From Pseudomonas serboccidentalis (GTDB lineage Bacteria > Pseudomonadota > Gammaproteobacteria > Pseudomonadales > Pseudomonadaceae), in the NCBI RefSeq assembly GCF_028830055.1, contig NZ_CP101655.1, positions 3,231,229 through 3,295,228 on the forward strand: DNA of 64,000 nt, read 5' to 3'. Within the stretch, counting starts at the first letter, position 1. The number at the start of each line of letters is the position of its first letter. This document shows, piece after piece, positions 44,958 to 55,727 of the stretch. Below the pieces are notes generated by a model, which was given only the letters and a program-made list of their open reading frames with translations, was not told the DNA's origin and made no database searches. Both the position numbers and the translations under genes were made by a program.

Positions 44958-46466
44958 ATGCGTATCCACGTCAGCTTCATCGACCGCGTCGGTATCACCC
45001 AGGAAGTCCTGGCTATCCTCGGTGGGCGCAACCTCAATCTGGATGCGGTGGAGATGATCCCGCCCAACGTCTACATCGACGCCCCGACCTTGAGCCCGCA
45101 AGTGCTCGAAGAACTCAAGGATGCGCTGTTTCGCGTGCGCGGTGTAGAAGCGGTGACCGTGGTCGACATCCTCCCCGGCCAGCGTCAGCACTTGCAGCTC
45201 GATGCGTTGCTCGCGGCGATGACCGATCCGGTACTGGCACTGGACAGCGCCGGCAAGGTGCTGCTGGCCAACCCGGCCTTGATCGCGCTGTACGGTCGTG
45301 AGCCGGCGGGCGAAAGCGTTGCGCAATTGTTCAACGATCCCGGCCTGCTGGACACCCTGCTCGAACAGGGCTTCCGCCTGCCGCTGCGGGAAATCACCGT
45401 CAACGGCCAGACCCTGTTGCTCGACGCTACACCGATCACCGACGCCGGCGCGCTGCTGACCCTGTATCAGCCGAACCGCATCGGCGAACAACTGTCAGCG
45501 CTGCACCACGACCACGCCGAAGGCTTCGATGCGCTGCTCGGCGAATCCCCGGCGATCCGCACCCTCAAGGCCCGCGCGCAACGGGTCGCGGCCCTCGATG
45601 CGCCACTGTTGATTCAGGGCGAAACCGGCACCGGTAAAGAACTGGTGGCCCGTGCCTGCCACGCAATCAGCGCGCGGTACAGTGCACCGTTCCTGGCGCT
45701 GAACTGCGCGGCCCTGCCGGAAAACCTCGCCGAAAGCGAACTGTTCGGCTACGCCCCCGGCGCCTTCACTGGCGCGGCACGCGGTGGCAAACCGGGGCTG
45801 ATGGAACTGGCTAACCAGGGCACGGTGTTTCTCGACGAGATCGGCGAGATGTCGCCGTACTTGCAGGCCAAGTTATTGCGCTTTCTGAATGACGGCAGTT
45901 TCCGTCGGGTCGGCGGTGATCGCGAGGTGAAGGTCAACGTGCGGATCCTTAGCGCGACCCACCGCGACCTGGAAAAAATGGTCAGCGAAGGCCTGTTCCG
46001 CGAAGACCTGTTCTACCGCCTCAACGTGCTCAACGTTGAAGTGCCACCGCTGCGCGAGCGCGGTCAGGACATCCTGCTGCTGGCGCGCTACTTCATGCAG
46101 CAGGCCTGCGCGCAGATCCAGCGCCCGGTCTGCCGCCTCGCCCCCGGCACCTATCCGGCGCTGCTCGGCAATCGCTGGCCGGGCAATGTGCGGCAACTGC
46201 AGAACGTGATCTTCCGCGCCGCTGCGATCTGCGAAAGCAGCCTGGTCGACATCGGCGACCTGGACATCGCCGGCACCTCCGTGGCGCGCCAGGCTGACAG
46301 TGACGTCGACAGCCTCGAACAAGCCGTGGAAGCGTTCGAGAAATCGCTGCTGGAAAAGCTCTACGTCAGCTACCCCTCGACTCGGCAACTGGCCAGCCGC
46401 CTGCAAACCTCGCACACCGCGATTGCCCATCGCCTGCGCAAATACGGCATCCCCAACAAGCCCTGA
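44958..46466 (+). CDS. gcsR: TyrR-like sigma-54-dependent activator GcsR of glycine catabolism
   Basis: The 502-residue activator has an N-terminal ACT domain (MRIHVSFIDRVGITQEVLAIL, about 1-70) and a PAS-like domain (about 80-190). The AAA+ domain follows, with Walker A GETGTGKE, the sigma-54 loop GAFTGA in ESELFGYAPGAFTGAARGG, Walker B and the arginine-finger region. It ends in a TyrR-type HTH (TRQLASRLQTSHTAIAHRLRKYG). In P. aeruginosa GcsR responds to glycine and activates gcvH2-gcvP2-glyA2-sdaA-gcvT2. Here it is codirectional with, and just upstream of, the equivalent genes. ATG 44958 is used; the frame upstream is REP sequence. Confidence 0.92.
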   Translation: MRIHVSFIDRVGITQEVLAILGGRNLNLDAVEMIPPNVYIDAPTLSPQVLEELKDALFRVRGVEAVTVVDILPGQRQHLQLDALLAAMTDPVLALDSAGKVLLANPALIALYGREPAGESVAQLFNDPGLLDTLLEQGFRLPLREITVNGQTLLLDATPITDAGALLTLYQPNRIGEQLSALHHDHAEGFDALLGESPAIRTLKARAQRVAALDAPLLIQGETGTGKELVARACHAISARYSAPFLALNCAALPENLAESELFGYAPGAFTGAARGGKPGLMELANQGTVFLDEIGEMSPYLQAKLLRFLNDGSFRRVGGDREVKVNVRILSATHRDLEKMVSEGLFREDLFYRLNVLNVEVPPLRERGQDILLLARYFMQQACAQIQRPVCRLAPGTYPALLGNRWPGNVRQLQNVIFRAAAICESSLVDIGDLDIAGTSVARQADSDVDSLEQAVEAFEKSLLEKLYVSYPSTRQLASRLQTSHTAIAHRLRKYGIPNKP

Positions 46467-46500
46467 GCCACCACAAATTCCCGAACTCTCCCGATCTCCT

Positions 46501-46583
46501 GTAGGAGCTGCCGAAGGCTGCGATCTTTTGATCTTGATCGAAAAAACAAAATCACAAGATCGCAGCCTTCGGCAGCTCCTACA
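46501..46583. repeat. REP doublet, type A
   Basis: Inverted GTAGGAGCTGCCGAAGGC arms just behind gcsR. Confidence 0.9.
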
Positions 46584-46637
46584 GTCCTGGTTTGCAGTTC
46601 AGACACTTCATTGCTCGTTGTAAAAACGACCTCCATC

Positions 46638-46655
46638 TGTACTGAAAGCGCTACA
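46638..46655. promoter_or_regulatory. GcsR site 1 upstream of gcvH
   Basis: TGTACTG-AAAG-CGCTACA has a 7-4-7 layout like the published P. aeruginosa GcsR site TGTAACG-N4-CGTTCCG. Confidence 0.65.
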
Positions 46656-46656
46656 G

Positions 46657-46674
46657 CGGAACGATATCGCTACA
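46657..46674. promoter_or_regulatory. GcsR site 2 upstream of gcvH
   Basis: CGGAACG-ATAT-CGCTACA, starting 19 bases after site 1. The left half CGGAACG is the complement of the published right half CGTTCCG. Confidence 0.7.
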
Positions 46675-46737
46675 CTCCACTCCGATCACCGCTGTGCAAG
46701 GCTTTGATCCGCTTCAGCTTTTTTCCCTGCCCCGATC

Positions 46738-46755
46738 TGTAGCGATTTCGCTACA
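46738..46755. promoter_or_regulatory. GcsR site 3 upstream of gcvH
   Basis: TGTAGCG-ATTT-CGCTACA is a perfect inverted repeat with the 7-4-7 layout. It lies 65 bases before the sigma-54 promoter. Confidence 0.75.
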
Positions 46756-46819
46756 CACATGCAATCTGCGTCATCCCAAAAAACATCTATCCAATTGATT
46801 TATAAAGAAAAATACAAGA

Positions 46820-46835
46820 TGGCCGCGTTCTTGCT
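46820..46835 (+). promoter_or_regulatory. Sigma-54 (-24/-12) promoter of gcvHP-sdaA-gcvT
   Basis: TGGCCG-CGTTC-TTGCT has the invariant GG and GC with exact RpoN spacing. It lies about 85 bases before the gcvH ATG and 65-180 bases downstream of the activator sites. Confidence 0.85.
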
Positions 46836-46920
46836 AAGTAACCGCTCATAAAATCAGGGCTTTCCCGCCCGAGTCTTCCATCGCGTCCACCAGACGAGTC
46901 TGGCCCCCTTAGGAGTTTCC

Positions 46921-47304
46921 ATGAGCGAGTTGCGTTTTACTGAAGATCACGAATGGCTGCGCACCGAAGCTGACGGCAGCGTTACTGTCGGCATCACCGC
47001 TTTCGCGCAGAACGCCCTGGGCGACGTGGTGTTCGTGCAACTGCCTGAACTGCAGGCTTACGAAAAAGGCGCTGAAGCCGCCACCGTGGAATCGGTGAAA
47101 GCCGCCAGCGGCGTGTACATGCCACTGGACGGCGACGTGCTGGAAGTCAACCCGGCACTGGAAAACGCTCCGGAACTGGTCAACGAAGATCCGCTGGGTG
47201 AAGGCTGGTTCTTCCGCTTCAAGCCAACCGACGCATCGGCCGTGGCCAAACTGCTGGATCAGGACGCCTACGACCGTCTGATCAAAGCCAACGCCGAAGC
47301 CTGA
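46921..47304 (+). CDS. gcvH: Glycine cleavage system H protein
   Basis: The 127-residue lipoyl carrier shuttles the aminomethyl group between P, T and L proteins. The lipoylation site is Lys 60 in [14 protein letters not shown], and the EDHEWL start is typical. TTAGGAGTTTCC precedes the ATG. It is the first gene behind the GcsR-type control region. Confidence 0.96.
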   Translation: MSELRFTEDHEWLRTEADGSVTVGITAFAQNALGDVVFVQLPELQAYEKGAEAATVESVKAASGVYMPLDGDVLEVNPALENAPELVNEDPLGEGWFFRFKPTDASAVAKLLDQDAYDRLIKANAEA

Positions 47305-47315
47305 GGAGTAGCGAC

Positions 47316-50168
47316 ATGACCCAAGTAAACCTCGGCACCGCCAACGAATTCATCGCCCGTCACATCGGCCCGCGCGCCGGTGACGAGCAGGCCATGCTCA
47401 ACAGCCTCGGCTTCGACTCGCTCGAAGCCCTGAGCGCCAGCGTCATCCCGGAAAGCATCAAGGGCACCAGCGTGCTCGGCATGGACGACGGCCTGAGCGA
47501 GGCCGACGCCCTGGCGATGATCAAATCCATCGCCGGCAAAAACCAGTTGTTCAAGACCTACATCGGCCAGGGCTACTACAACTGCCACACGCCGTCGCCG
47601 ATCCTGCGCAACCTTCTGGAAAACCCGGCCTGGTACACCGCTTACACCCCGTACCAGCCAGAAATTTCCCAGGGTCGCCTCGAAGCGCTGCTGAACTTCC
47701 AGACCCTGATCAGCGACCTCACCGGCCTGCCGATCGCCAACGCCTCCTTGCTCGACGAAGCCACCGCCGCTGCCGAAGCCATGACCTTCTGCAAACGCCT
47801 GAGCAAGAACAAAGGCAGCCACCAATTCTTCGCCTCGATCCACAGCCACCCGCAAACCCTCGACGTGCTGCGCACCCGTGCCGAGCCACTGGGCATTGAC
47901 GTCGTGGTGGGCGACGAACGTGAGCTGACCGACGTGACGCCGTTCTTCGGCGCGCTGCTGCAATACCCGGCCAGCAACGGTGACCTGTTCGACTATCGCG
48001 AGCTGACCGAGCGCTTCCACGCCGCCAACGCGCTGGTCGCCGTGGCTGCCGACCTGCTGGCCCTGACCCTGCTGACCGCCCCGGGCGAGTTCGGCGCGGA
48101 CGTCGCCATCGGTTCCGCGCAACGCTTCGGCGTGCCGCTGGGTTTCGGTGGCCCGCACGCCGCTTACTTCTCCACCAAGGATGCGTTCAAGCGCGATATG
48201 CCGGGCCGTCTGGTCGGTGTCTCGGTTGACCGCTTCGGCAAGCCGGCCCTGCGTCTGGCGATGCAGACCCGCGAGCAACACATCCGCCGCGAGAAGGCCA
48301 CCTCGAACATCTGCACCGCGCAGGTGCTGCTGGCCAACATCGCCAGCATGTACGCCGTGTACCACGGCCCGAAAGGCCTGACGCAGATCGCCAACCGCGT
48401 GCATCACCTGACCGCGATTCTCGCCAAAGGCCTGAGCGCGCTGGGCGCCAAAGTCGAGCAGGCAAGCTTCTTCGACACCCTGACCATCGCCACCGGCGCG
48501 CACACCGCTGCACTGCATGACAAGGCACACGCTCAGCAGATCAACCTGCGCGTGATCGATGCCGAGCGCCTGGGCCTGTCGGTGGACGAAACCACCACTC
48601 AGGCTGACATCGAAACCCTGTGGGGCCTGTTCGCCGACGGCAAGACCCTGCCGGACTTCGCTGCGCTGGCCGCTTCAGTGCAAAGCACCATTCCGGCCGC
48701 GCTGGTACGTCAATCGCCGATCCTCAGCCACCCGGTGTTCAACCGTTATCACTCGGAAACCGAGCTGATGCGCTACCTGCGCAAACTGGCGGACAAGGAC
48801 CTGGCACTGGATCGCACCATGATCCCGCTGGGCTCGTGCACCATGAAACTCAACGCCGCCAGCGAAATGATCCCGGTGACCTGGGCCGAATTCGGCGCCC
48901 TGCACCCGTTCGCCCCGGCCGCGCAAAGTGCCGGCTACCAGCAACTGACCGATGAACTGGAAGCGATGCTCTGCGCCGCCACCGGTTACGACTCGATCTC
49001 GCTGCAACCGAACGCCGGTTCGCAAGGTGAATACGCCGGCCTGCTGGCGATCCGTGCCTACCACCAGAGCCGTGGCGATGAGCGCCGCGACATCTGCCTG
49101 ATCCCGTCGTCCGCTCACGGCACCAACCCGGCCACCGCCAACATGGCCGGCATGCGCGTGGTCGTGACCGCGTGCGATGCCCGTGGCAACGTCGACATCG
49201 AAGACCTGCGCGCCAAAGCCATCGAGCACCGCGAACACCTCGCCGCGCTGATGATCACCTACCCGTCGACCCACGGCGTGTTCGAAGAAGGCATCCGCGA
49301 AATCTGCGGGATCATTCACGACAACGGCGGCCAGGTGTACATCGACGGCGCCAACATGAACGCGATGGTCGGCCTCTGCGCGCCGGGCAAGTTCGGCGGT
49401 GACGTGAGCCACCTGAACCTGCACAAGACCTTCTGCATTCCGCACGGCGGTGGCGGCCCGGGCGTCGGCCCGATTGGCGTCAAGTCGCACCTGACCCCGT
49501 TCCTGCCGGGCCATGGCCAGATGGAGCGCAAAGAAGGCGCGGTCTGCGCAGCACCGTTCGGCAGCGCGAGCATTCTGCCGATCACCTGGATGTACATTCG
49601 TATGATGGGTGGCGCGGGTCTCAAGCGTGCTTCGCAACTGGCGATCCTCAACGCCAACTACATTTCCCGTCGTCTGGAAGAGCACTACCCAGTGCTGTAC
49701 ACCGGCAGCAACGGTCTGGTGGCGCACGAATGCATCCTCGACCTGCGTCCGCTGAAAGACAGCAGCGGTATCAGCGTCGATGACGTTGCCAAGCGCCTGA
49801 TCGACTTCGGCTTCCACGCCCCGACCATGTCGTTCCCGGTAGCGGGCACGCTGATGATCGAGCCGACCGAAAGCGAATCCAAAGAAGAACTGGACCGCTT
49901 CTGCGACGCCATGATCCGCATCCGCGAAGAAATCCGCGCCGTGGAAAACGGCACCCTGGACAAGGACGACAACCCGCTGAAGAACGCCCCGCACACCGCG
50001 GCGGAGCTGGTCGGCGAATGGACTCACCCGTACAGCCGCGAGCAAGCGGTGTATCCAGTGGCGTCGTTGATCGAAGGCAAATACTGGCCGCCGGTCGGTC
50101 GCGTCGACAACGTGTTCGGCGACCGCAACCTAGTGTGCGCCTGCCCGTCGATCGAAAGCTACGCTTAA
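47316..50168 (+). CDS. gcvP: Glycine dehydrogenase (decarboxylating), P protein
   Basis: The 950-residue PLP enzyme decarboxylates glycine and loads the aminomethyl group on GcvH. Both homologous halves are fused in one chain, as in most gamma-proteobacteria. The PLP-binding Lys is about residue 704 in [18 protein letters not shown], followed by the glycine-rich loop. GAGGAGTAGCGAC precedes the ATG, 11 bases after gcvH. Confidence 0.97.
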   Translation: MTQVNLGTANEFIARHIGPRAGDEQAMLNSLGFDSLEALSASVIPESIKGTSVLGMDDGLSEADALAMIKSIAGKNQLFKTYIGQGYYNCHTPSPILRNLLENPAWYTAYTPYQPEISQGRLEALLNFQTLISDLTGLPIANASLLDEATAAAEAMTFCKRLSKNKGSHQFFASIHSHPQTLDVLRTRAEPLGIDVVVGDERELTDVTPFFGALLQYPASNGDLFDYRELTERFHAANALVAVAADLLALTLLTAPGEFGADVAIGSAQRFGVPLGFGGPHAAYFSTKDAFKRDMPGRLVGVSVDRFGKPALRLAMQTREQHIRREKATSNICTAQVLLANIASMYAVYHGPKGLTQIANRVHHLTAILAKGLSALGAKVEQASFFDTLTIATGAHTAALHDKAHAQQINLRVIDAERLGLSVDETTTQADIETLWGLFADGKTLPDFAALAASVQSTIPAALVRQSPILSHPVFNRYHSETELMRYLRKLADKDLALDRTMIPLGSCTMKLNAASEMIPVTWAEFGALHPFAPAAQSAGYQQLTDELEAMLCAATGYDSISLQPNAGSQGEYAGLLAIRAYHQSRGDERRDICLIPSSAHGTNPATANMAGMRVVVTACDARGNVDIEDLRAKAIEHREHLAALMITYPSTHGVFEEGIREICGIIHDNGGQVYIDGANMNAMVGLCAPGKFGGDVSHLNLHKTFCIPHGGGGPGVGPIGVKSHLTPFLPGHGQMERKEGAVCAAPFGSASILPITWMYIRMMGGAGLKRASQLAILNANYISRRLEEHYPVLYTGSNGLVAHECILDLRPLKDSSGISVDDVAKRLIDFGFHAPTMSFPVAGTLMIEPTESESKEELDRFCDAMIRIREEIRAVENGTLDKDDNPLKNAPHTAAELVGEWTHPYSREQAVYPVASLIEGKYWPPVGRVDNVFGDRNLVCACPSIESYA

Positions 50169-50218
50169 ACCGATGCGGGATCAGTTATCGCTGATCCCGC
50201 ACACTCCGCAATTCCTCT

Positions 50219-50308
50219 GTAGGAGTGAGCCTGCTCGCGATAGCGCACTGACATTCACCAATGATGTCCACTGAAAGACCGCTATCGCGAGCAGGCTCAC
50301 TCCTACAA
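50219..50308. repeat. REP doublet, type B, inside the gcv operon
   Basis: Inverted GTAGGAGTGAGCCTGCTCGCGAT arms between gcvP and sdaA, at the place where glyA lies in P. aeruginosa. Confidence 0.9.
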
Positions 50309-50368
50309 GGGAATGCGGTGAACCGCTACATCCGCCAATTCCTATAACAAGAAACCGGAGAACCACTC

Positions 50369-51745
<1,377 letters not shown>

Positions 51746-51751
51746 TTAGCC

Positions 51752-51772
51752 CCCTCTCCCTGCGGGAGAGGG
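51752..51772 (+). other. Hairpin in the sdaA-gcvT spacer
   Basis: CCCTCTCCC-TGC-GGGAGAGGG forms a perfect 9-bp stem in the 51-base spacer, with no T-tract. This is a short hairpin of a type common between proteobacterial genes. It may adjust transcript stability or attenuate gcvT. Confidence 0.6.
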
Positions 51773-51796
51773 TTGCTGTGAATCAAGGAGTTCCGC

Positions 51797-52921
51797 ATGT
51801 CCACCGAACAACTGTCGAAAACCCCGCTGCACGCTTTGCATCTCGAACTCGGTGCCCGCATGGTGCCGTTCGCCGGCTATGACATGCCGGTGCAATACCC
51901 GCTGGGCGTGATGAAGGAACATCAGCACTCCCGTGAGCAGGCCGGGCTGTTCGATGTCTCGCACATGGGCCAGATCCGCCTGACCGGCGCCAATGCCGCC
52001 AAGGCCCTGGAAACTCTGGTGCCAGTGGACATCATCGACCTGCCGGTGGGCATGCAGCGCTACGCGATGTTCACCAACCAGAACGGCGGCATCCTCGACG
52101 ACCTGATGGTCGCCAACCTCGGTAACGACGAGCTGTTCCTGGTGGTCAACGCCGCGTGCAAGGATCAGGACCTGGCCCACCTGCAAAAACACATCGGCGA
52201 CCAGTGCACCATTACGGAGCTGTTCGAGGCGCGCGCCCTGCTCGCCCTGCAGGGTCCGGCAGCAGTCACCGTGCTCGCGCGGCTGGCGCCGGAAGTGGCG
52301 AAGATGACCTTCATGCAGTTCAACCGCGTGCAACTGCTGGGCGTGGATTGCTTCGTCAGCCGTTCGGGCTACACCGGTGAAGACGGTTTCGAAATCTCGG
52401 TGCCCGCTGCCGACGCGGAAAAACTCGCCCGCGCCCTGCTCGCCGAACCGGAAGTCCAGGCCATCGGCCTCGGCGCCCGCGACTCGCTGCGCCTGGAGGC
52501 CGGTCTGTGCCTGTACGGCCACGACATGAACACCGAGACCACGCCGATCGAAGCCAGCCTGTTGTGGGCGATCTCCAAGCCACGCCGTGCCGACGGCGCG
52601 CGGGCCGGTGGTTTCCCGGGAGCGGAAGCGGTTTTCGCTCAACAGCAGAACGGTGTCGCACGCAAACGCGTCGGCCTGCTGCCGCAGGAACGCACGCCGG
52701 TGCGTGAAGGCGCGGAAATCGTCAATGAGGCCGGTGAGATCATCGGCAGCGTGTGCAGCGGCGGCTTCGGGCCGACCTTGGGTGGGCCGCTGGCGATGGG
52801 TTACCTCGACAGCGCTTATACCGCACTCGATACGCCAGTCTGGGCCATCGTTCGTGGGAAAAAGGTGCAAATGCTTGTAAGCAAAATGCCATTTGTTCCA
52901 CAACGCTACTACCGTGGTTGA
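51797..52921 (+). CDS. gcvT: Glycine cleavage system aminomethyltransferase, T protein
   Basis: The 374-residue tetrahydrofolate-dependent enzyme releases ammonia from aminomethyl-lipoyl GcvH and forms methylene-[25 protein letters not shown], the [12 protein letters not shown] segment and [13 protein letters not shown] are family landmarks. ATCAAGGAGTTCCGC precedes the ATG. It is the last gene of the gcvH-gcvP-sdaA-gcvT set; GcvL must come from a lipoamide dehydrogenase gene elsewhere. Confidence 0.95.
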   Translation: MSTEQLSKTPLHALHLELGARMVPFAGYDMPVQYPLGVMKEHQHSREQAGLFDVSHMGQIRLTGANAAKALETLVPVDIIDLPVGMQRYAMFTNQNGGILDDLMVANLGNDELFLVVNAACKDQDLAHLQKHIGDQCTITELFEARALLALQGPAAVTVLARLAPEVAKMTFMQFNRVQLLGVDCFVSRSGYTGEDGFEISVPAADAEKLARALLAEPEVQAIGLGARDSLRLEAGLCLYGHDMNTETTPIEASLLWAISKPRRADGARAGGFPGAEAVFAQQQNGVARKRVGLLPQERTPVREGAEIVNEAGEIIGSVCSGGFGPTLGGPLAMGYLDSAYTALDTPVWAIVRGKKVQMLVSKMPFVPQRYYRG

Positions 52922-53326
52922 TTGACTGTTTCTATAAGTAACGCGATTGCGTTATGCGTGCACTAATGTGTAACGCAATCGCCACAAAAAAGTGCATTTT
53001 CTAACATCTGATTCGAATTTGAACTTTGCTTATAACGGTCGAAAACATTTCAACAAGCTAATCGTCTAAACCGTACTAGTGGACTGACTAAACTGCCATC
53101 AGGGGCAGGAAAACCGGGGCCTTCGCGGGGCTTGTTTTTTCTCCCGTAGTTGGCGTAGAGTTTGTCCACTGTGTTTGCATGGGTCAGCTTGGAATCGTGA
53201 CCTGGGCAGTAGCCTACAAAGTTAGCTACATCCCGTTCGACGTCTTCTTACTCTCCTGCAACCAGCCCCAGTACTCTTTCATGAGGAAGAGACTGTCATT
53301 AATTTTTGCGTCAAAGGAAATAAGAA
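52922..53326. other. gcvT-cold-shock gene intergenic region
   Basis: This 405-base gap contains a 12-bp inverted repeat just after gcvT and a long region before the cold-shock gene, which probably includes its long leader. A CCGGGGCCTTCGCGGGGCTT segment followed by T6 near 53114-53143 may be a weak terminator. No credible gene is visible. Confidence 0.5.
52943..52982. other. 12-bp inverted repeat behind gcvT
   Basis: GCGATTGCGTTA (52943-52954) pairs perfectly with TAACGCAATCGC (52971-52982) across 16 bases. TAACGC-GATT-GCGTTA at 52939-52954 is a second, nested palindrome. It lacks a strong T-tract. It may be a terminator without tail or a protein site. Confidence 0.6.
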
Positions 53327-53539
53327 ATGTCCACACGTCAGAGCGGTACCGTCAAGTGGTTTAACGACGAGAAAGGTTTTGGTTTTATCACTCCAGAAAG
53401 CGGTCCGGATCTGTTCGTGCATTTCCGCGCCATTCAGGGCAACGGCTTCAAGAGCCTGAAAGAAGGCCAGAAAGTGACCTTCGTTGCAGTGCAAGGCCAA
53501 AAAGGCATGCAGGCTGACGAAGTACAAGCTGAAGCCTGA
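53327..53539 (+). CDS. Cold-shock domain protein (CspA family)
   Basis: The 70-residue single cold-shock domain protein has both RNA-binding motifs: RNP1 in [12 protein letters not shown] and RNP2 in LFVHFRAIQ. It is an RNA chaperone. AAAGGAAATAAGA precedes the ATG, and a long AT-rich leader precedes the gene. A perfect terminator follows. I cannot decide which of the several Pseudomonas csp paralogues it is. Confidence 0.93.
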   Translation: MSTRQSGTVKWFNDEKGFGFITPESGPDLFVHFRAIQGNGFKSLKEGQKVTFVAVQGQKGMQADEVQAEA

Positions 53540-53551
53540 TCTTCTGTTACG

Positions 53552-53586
53552 AAAAAGCCCCTGATATTGATATCAGGGGCTTTTTT
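53552..53586 (+). terminator. Rho-independent terminator of the cold-shock gene
   Basis: AAAAAGCCCCTGATA-TTGA-TATCAGGGGCTTTTTT is a perfect long stem with A and T tracts. It could act in both directions. Confidence 0.95.
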
Positions 53587-53636
53587 GTGCGCACGAATCC
53601 GTAAAATGGCGCTTCATTTTGCGTCCAGAGGCTGCC

Positions 53637-54125
53637 ATGTCGAAAAACCTGCTCACTCCCCAGGGCGATTTTCCTGCCGTTGGCCTTGGCCGTCGCCTGG
53701 CCGCGATGTTCTATGACTTCCTGCTGTGCACCGCCCTGCTGATTGTCACCGGATTCGTTTACAAGCTGATCCAGGCGGCAATCATCGGCGAGGAACGCCT
53801 GCGGGTACTGACCGACTCCGGGAAAATGGACGGCGATCCGCTGTACTCCACGGTGCTGCTGCTGGTGCTGTTTGCGTTCTTCGCCAAGTTCTGGACCCAT
53901 GGCGGGCAGACGCTGGGCATGCAGGTGTGGGGGATTCGCGTGCAGAACGCCGATGGCAGCGCGATCAGCCTGTGGCAGGCGCTGCTGCGCTTCATGGTAT
54001 CGATCGCTTCGTGGCTGTGCGCGGGGCTTGGCTTCTTCTGGTCGTTGTATGACAAGCAGAAACGCACCTGGCATGACATCTATTCCGATACCCGCGTGGT
54101 GCGGATCCCGAAAAAGACCAAATAA
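53637..54125 (+). CDS. RDD-family membrane protein
   Basis: The 162-residue inner-membrane protein has the RDD hallmark (GLGRRLAAMFYDFLLCTALL: Arg, then Asp) and three hydrophobic segments. A later THGGQTLGMQVWGIRVQNADG block and the C-terminal QKRTWHDIYSDTRVV are typical. The role is unknown; the family is proposed to transport small solutes or ions. ATG 53637 (MSKNLLTPQG) after CCAGAGGCTGCC is preferred over TTG 53619. Confidence 0.85.
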   Translation: MSKNLLTPQGDFPAVGLGRRLAAMFYDFLLCTALLIVTGFVYKLIQAAIIGEERLRVLTDSGKMDGDPLYSTVLLLVLFAFFAKFWTHGGQTLGMQVWGIRVQNADGSAISLWQALLRFMVSIASWLCAGLGFFWSLYDKQKRTWHDIYSDTRVVRIPKKTK

Positions 54126-54146
54126 TTTTCAGACACCCAAAACCAC

Positions 54147-54237
54147 TGTAGGAGTGAGCCTGCTCGCGATAGCGAAGTGTCAGTCAATATTTAAGTCGAC
54201 TGATAAACCGCTATCGCGAGCAAGCTCACTCCTACAG
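54147..54237. repeat. REP doublet, type B
   Basis: Inverted GTAGGAGTGAGCCTGCTCGCGAT arms, one with an AGCAAGCTCACT variant, between the convergent RDD and nadA genes. Confidence 0.9.
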
Positions 54238-54259
54238 GTTTTTGTAATGCCTTTAGAGC

Positions 54260-55318
54260 TTAAGCGTTACCCGCCAGCTTCATCCGCGCCGCCTGGGTGA
54301 AATCCAGCATGCGCTTCAAAGGCCGGATCGCCTGCGGAATCAACGCCGGATCAACAAAGATCTCATTCGTCCCTTCCTTCAAGCTCTTGAGCGTACGCTC
54401 AAGGGTGTTCATGGCCATCCACGGGCAATGCGCGCAACTGCGGCATGCCGCGCCGTTACCGGCGGTTGGCGCCTCGATGAAGACCTTGTCCGGACACAGC
54501 TGCTGCATCTTGTAGAAGATGCCACGGTCGGTGGCGACAATCAGGGTCTTGTTCGGCAGCGATTGCGCGGCAGCGATCAACTGGCTGGTGGAACCGACAG
54601 CGTCGGCCAGTTCGATCACCGACGTCGGCGACTCCGGGTGCACCAGAATCGCGGCGTCCGGATACAGCGCCTTCATGTCTTCCAGCTGCTTGGACTTGAA
54701 CTCTTCGTGAACGATGCACGCACCGTCCCACAGCAGCATGTCCGCACCGGTCTTGCGCTGGATGTAAGTCCCCAGGTGCTTGTCCGGGCCCCAGATGATG
54801 GTCTCGCCGTTGTCCATCAGGCTTTCGACGATCTCCAGCGCGCAGCTCGATGTCACCACCCAGTCAGCCCGGGCTTTGACCGCAGCGGAGGTGTTGGCAT
54901 ACACCACCACCGTGCGCTCCGGGTGCTGATCGCAAAACGCCGAGAACTCGTCAACCGGGCAACCCAGGTCCAGCGAGCAGGTGGCGTCCAGCGTCGGCAT
55001 CAGCACGCGCTTTTCCGGGTTGAGGATCTTGGCGGTCTCACCCATGAATTTAACGCCGGCGACCACCACGGTCTTGGCCGGATGGGCGTTGCCGAAGCGG
55101 GCCATCTCCAGGGAGTCGGAAACACAGCCACCGGTTTCTTCGGCCAGAGCCTGAATCACCGGATCGCAATAGAAGTGGGCGACCAGCACCGCGTCCTGAG
55201 CCTTGAGCTCGGCGGCGATGGCGGAACGGTAGTAGGCCTCTTCCTCGGCAGTCAGCGGTTTGGGCTGTTTGGCATCGAGGTGGGCTTGAACCAGAAGGCG
55301 TTCGGAAATCTGCGTCAT
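54260..55318 (-). CDS. nadA: Quinolinate synthase
   Basis: The 352-residue [4Fe-4S] enzyme condenses iminoaspartate and dihydroxyacetone phosphate to quinolinate for NAD synthesis. Cluster Cys residues lie in [16 protein letters not shown], the [10 protein letters not shown] segment and the C-terminal [16 protein letters not shown]. The start at 55318 ([11 protein letters not shown]) gives the usual Pseudomonas length; the longer frame from 55426 runs through the promoter. Confidence 0.95.
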   Translation of the reverse strand: MTQISERLLVQAHLDAKQPKPLTAEEEAYYRSAIAAELKAQDAVLVAHFYCDPVIQALAEETGGCVSDSLEMARFGNAHPAKTVVVAGVKFMGETAKILNPEKRVLMPTLDATCSLDLGCPVDEFSAFCDQHPERTVVVYANTSAAVKARADWVVTSSCALEIVESLMDNGETIIWGPDKHLGTYIQRKTGADMLLWDGACIVHEEFKSKQLEDMKALYPDAAILVHPESPTSVIELADAVGSTSQLIAAAQSLPNKTLIVATDRGIFYKMQQLCPDKVFIEAPTAGNGAACRSCAHCPWMAMNTLERTLKSLKEGTNEIFVDPALIPQAIRPLKRMLDFTQAARMKLAGNA

Positions 55319-55356
55319 GTTCGCAAGACCTGCAGGCGCTTTCGCGCGAAAGTCGA

Positions 55357-55362
55357 GTATAC
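55357..55362 (-). promoter_or_regulatory. Probable -10 element of nadA
   Basis: TATACT on the minus strand, about 40 bases before the ATG. A CTTTCGCGCGAAAG palindrome (55340-55353) covers the likely start site. No clear -35 element is visible. Confidence 0.4.
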
Positions 55363-55528
55363 ACCCGGCTCCGGACCGCATGAGGGTACCGCCGGGAGGG
55401 TGAGTATTATCAGGCACGGACAGCATTGAAGCTGCGCAAGGCTACAGAATATCCCATTGATACAAAAGATGATTCTGACCTGTGTCAGCGCCGACGGCAC
55501 TGAACAAATGCTCACCCGAATCGCAGGC

Positions 55529-55575
55529 AAAAAAAAACCCGGAAATCCTCACTTTCGTGGGCCTTCCGGATTTTC
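55529..55575 (-). terminator. Terminator of tRNA-Lys
   Basis: On the minus strand CCGGAA pairs with TTCCGG, with an inner CAC-GAAA-GTG helix, followed by GGG and eight T. It lies 15 bases past the tRNA end. Confidence 0.75.
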
Positions 55576-55589
55576 TAAACCGCCAAATA

Positions 55590-55665
55590 TGGTGGGTCGT
55601 GTGGGATTCGAACCTACGACCAATTGGTTAAAAGCCAACTGCTCTACCAACTGAGCTAACGACCC
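55590..55665 (-). tRNA. tRNA-Lys (anticodon UUU)
   Basis: The 76-base gene with encoded CCA has acceptor stem GGGTCGT/ACGACCC, D-arm TAGCTCAGTTGGTAGAGCA, anticodon loop CTTTTAA (anticodon TTT) and T-arm GGTTCGAATCC. It precedes its own terminator. Confidence 0.97.
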
Positions 55666-55727
55666 GCTGTGTGGTGGCGCGTATAATACTGATTTTTAAG
55701 GACTATTCAACACCTTTTTGAAAAAAA

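Larger units (their letters stand above)
46467..46920. other. gcsR-gcvH regulatory region
   Basis: This 454-base gap contains a REP doublet, three 18-bp GcsR-like sites, a sigma-54 -24/-12 promoter and about 85 bases of leader. No glycine riboswitch aptamer is evident and no gene is seen. Confidence 0.7.

Noticed and set aside
46756..46920. Glycine riboswitch before gcvH
   Set aside because: I looked for a structured tandem aptamer in the leader. Only about 85 bases follow the sigma-54 promoter, and the region is better explained by GcsR control.
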